Assembly: GCA_020724025.1 (NCBI GenBank)
Contig: DYHU01000229.1
Coordinates: 1 to 6,133 of the forward strand
DNA: 6,133 nt
DNA from: Syntrophorhabdus sp.
GTDB lineage: Bacteria; Desulfobacterota; BSN033; UBA1163
Reading direction: 5' to 3'
Shown: piece after piece, positions 5,091-6,133 of the stretch
Numbering within the stretch: the first letter of the stretch is position 1
Layout: each line of letters opens with the position of its first letter
The notes under the pieces: generated by a model
The model's input: the letters and a program-made list of their open reading frames with translations, nothing else
Told to the model about the DNA's origin: nothing
Databases searched by the model: none
Program-made: the position numbers and the translations under genes

Positions 5091-6125
5091 ATGAAAGCGG
5101 TCGTCAAATATGGAAAAAGTAAAGGCCTTGTTGAGATCCGGGATGTCCCGGAACCAAAAATCAAAGAGGATGAAGTCCTGATCGAGGTGAAGGCGGTCTC
5201 TGTCTGTGGAAGCGACCTTCACATCTACCATGACAGTCATCCCTACTGGCCCCCGGTCGTTTTGGGCCATGAATTCTCCGGTGTGATTGCTGATGTAGGT
5301 AAAGAGGTAAAAGGCTGGAAGACTGGAGACCGAGTTGTCAGTGAAACCCGTACAGGTTCTTGCGGTGTCTGCTACACCTGTCAGAGTGGATTTCCCCAGG
5401 TCTGCGAAAAGAAGAGGCCCTATGGCATTGGAATCGACGGTGCCTATACAAAATATGTGGCAGGCCCTGCTCGGCTTCTCCATCACCTTCCGGATAATGT
5501 CTCTTTTGAAGCGGGAGCGGTGATAGAACCTACGGCCATTTGTGTCACTTCGATCCTTGAAAGAAACGAGCTGCAGGCGGGAGAGTCTGTGGTCATTACC
5601 GGGCCCGGTCCCATTGGTCTCATCTCTCTTGCCGTGACAAAGGCAGCCGGAGCGAAAATTGTGGGAATCACCGGCACAAGTTCGGATGAAGGGATTAGAT
5701 TGGAAAAGGCCAGAGAGCTGGGTGCAGATCTTACGATCATTGTCGATAAAGAGGACCCCGTTCAAAAAGTCTTAGAGATGACGAATGGTTTAGGCGTGGA
5801 TATCCTCATTGAGACATCAGGGAGCGGGAAAGCGATTTCTCAAGCCTTTGAGATGGTAAGAAGATTGGGAAGAGTTTGTGCCATAGGAATTTCAGGTAAA
5901 GAAGAAGTCCCCATCCCTTACGATCGTGGAATCTTCAAGGCCCTCCGTTACGATTTCTGTTTCTCAAGCAGTTGGACAGCCTGGGAGAGAACGATCGGTC
6001 TCATCTCAAAAGGTGTTTTGCCGATTGAAAAGATCATTACCCATAAGCTTCCACTCGAAAAATGGGAGGAGGCGTTCCGTTTATTGGAAAACCTTCAGGC
6101 CGCCAAGGTGATCTTGGTCCCGTAG
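5091..6125 (+). CDS. Zinc-dependent medium-chain alcohol/polyol dehydrogenase (sorbitol/threonine dehydrogenase-like)
   Basis: 344-residue NAD(P)-dependent oxidoreductase of the MDR superfamily, acting in the cytoplasm. The GroES-like N-terminal domain carries the catalytic zinc ligands C39 (VCGSD), H60-E61 (GHE) and E146 (EP), and the structural zinc lobe with C91, C94, C97 and C105. The Rossmann domain begins with VVITGPGPIG (167-176), giving the GxGxxG nucleotide loop; GADLTIIVD and GLGVDILIETSG follow. The C-terminus returns to the catalytic fold and ends with 'AAKVILVP'. All metal ligands are present, so the enzyme should be active. It resembles sorbitol, L-idonate/gulonate, galactitol-phosphate and threonine dehydrogenases; which substrate it uses cannot be decided, but in this setting oxidation of a sugar-acid or polyol hydroxyl is likely. 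It follows the SIS gene by 30 bases, without a terminator. The alternative start at 5079 would add four residues. Confidence 0.93.
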   Translation: MKAVVKYGKSKGLVEIRDVPEPKIKEDEVLIEVKAVSVCGSDLHIYHDSHPYWPPVVLGHEFSGVIADVGKEVKGWKTGDRVVSETRTGSCGVCYTCQSGFPQVCEKKRPYGIGIDGAYTKYVAGPARLLHHLPDNVSFEAGAVIEPTAICVTSILERNELQAGESVVITGPGPIGLISLAVTKAAGAKIVGITGTSSDEGIRLEKARELGADLTIIVDKEDPVQKVLEMTNGLGVDILIETSGSGKAISQAFEMVRRLGRVCAIGISGKEEVPIPYDRGIFKALRYDFCFSSSWTAWERTIGLISKGVLPIEKIITHKLPLEKWEEAFRLLENLQAAKVILVP

Positions 6126-6133
6126 AAGAGAGG
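6125..6133 (+). promoter_or_regulatory. Possible ribosome binding site of a following gene
   Basis: GAAGAGAGG begins at the last base of the dehydrogenase stop codon and is purine-rich like the sites before dctQ and the SIS gene. The window ends here, so no start codon is seen. It hints that the operon goes on. Confidence 0.3.

Noticed and set aside
4989..5765. 258-residue open frame on the minus strand opposite the dehydrogenase
   Set aside because: It lies opposite zinc-ligand and other conserved codons of the MDR gene, and its own translation is rich in unpatterned residues with no domain.

Overview
This window holds the tail of one gene and six complete genes, all on the + strand and closely spaced. 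They look like one catabolic cluster for an imported organic acid, most likely a sugar acid or N-acylated amino-sugar acid. The even base composition, the TRAP transporter with a classical Sec signal peptide, clear GGAG-type ribosome binding sites, and the mix of LarA-like, SIS and zinc dehydrogenase genes suggest a Gram-negative, possibly anaerobic bacterium. Desulfobacterota (former Deltaproteobacteria) is my guess. That placement is inference from style and gene content, not from a marker gene.

Layout: 1-152 is the C-terminus of a LarA-like (nickel-dependent lactate racemase family) protein. 153-198 is a short AT-rich gap. 199-1350 is a divergent NagA-like amidohydrolase. 1351-1492 is a non-coding gap with a hairpin, a 28-bp imperfect palindrome and a third copy of its half-site, which I read as the control region of the transporter genes. 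1493-2491 is the periplasmic TRAP binding protein. 2501-2526 is a strong hairpin followed by a T-rich tract. 2543-3820 is the large TRAP permease and 3833-4339 the small TRAP permease. 4299-5060 is an SIS-domain protein of the UPF0309 type. 5091-6125 is a zinc-dependent medium-chain dehydrogenase. A Shine-Dalgarno-like sequence in the last bases suggests that the cluster continues.

Working model (inference): the TRAP system brings in a carboxylated substrate unphosphorylated. The NagA-like enzyme removes an N-acyl group, the SIS protein isomerises or binds a sugar intermediate, the dehydrogenase oxidises a hydroxyl, and the LarA-like enzyme epimerises a 2-hydroxy acid. No kinase is visible, and the SIS protein has lost the Ser/Arg motif typical of its relatives, which fits an unphosphorylated or unusual substrate. 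The combination and the control elements are the most interesting parts; I see no mobile element, CRISPR array, tRNA or rRNA.
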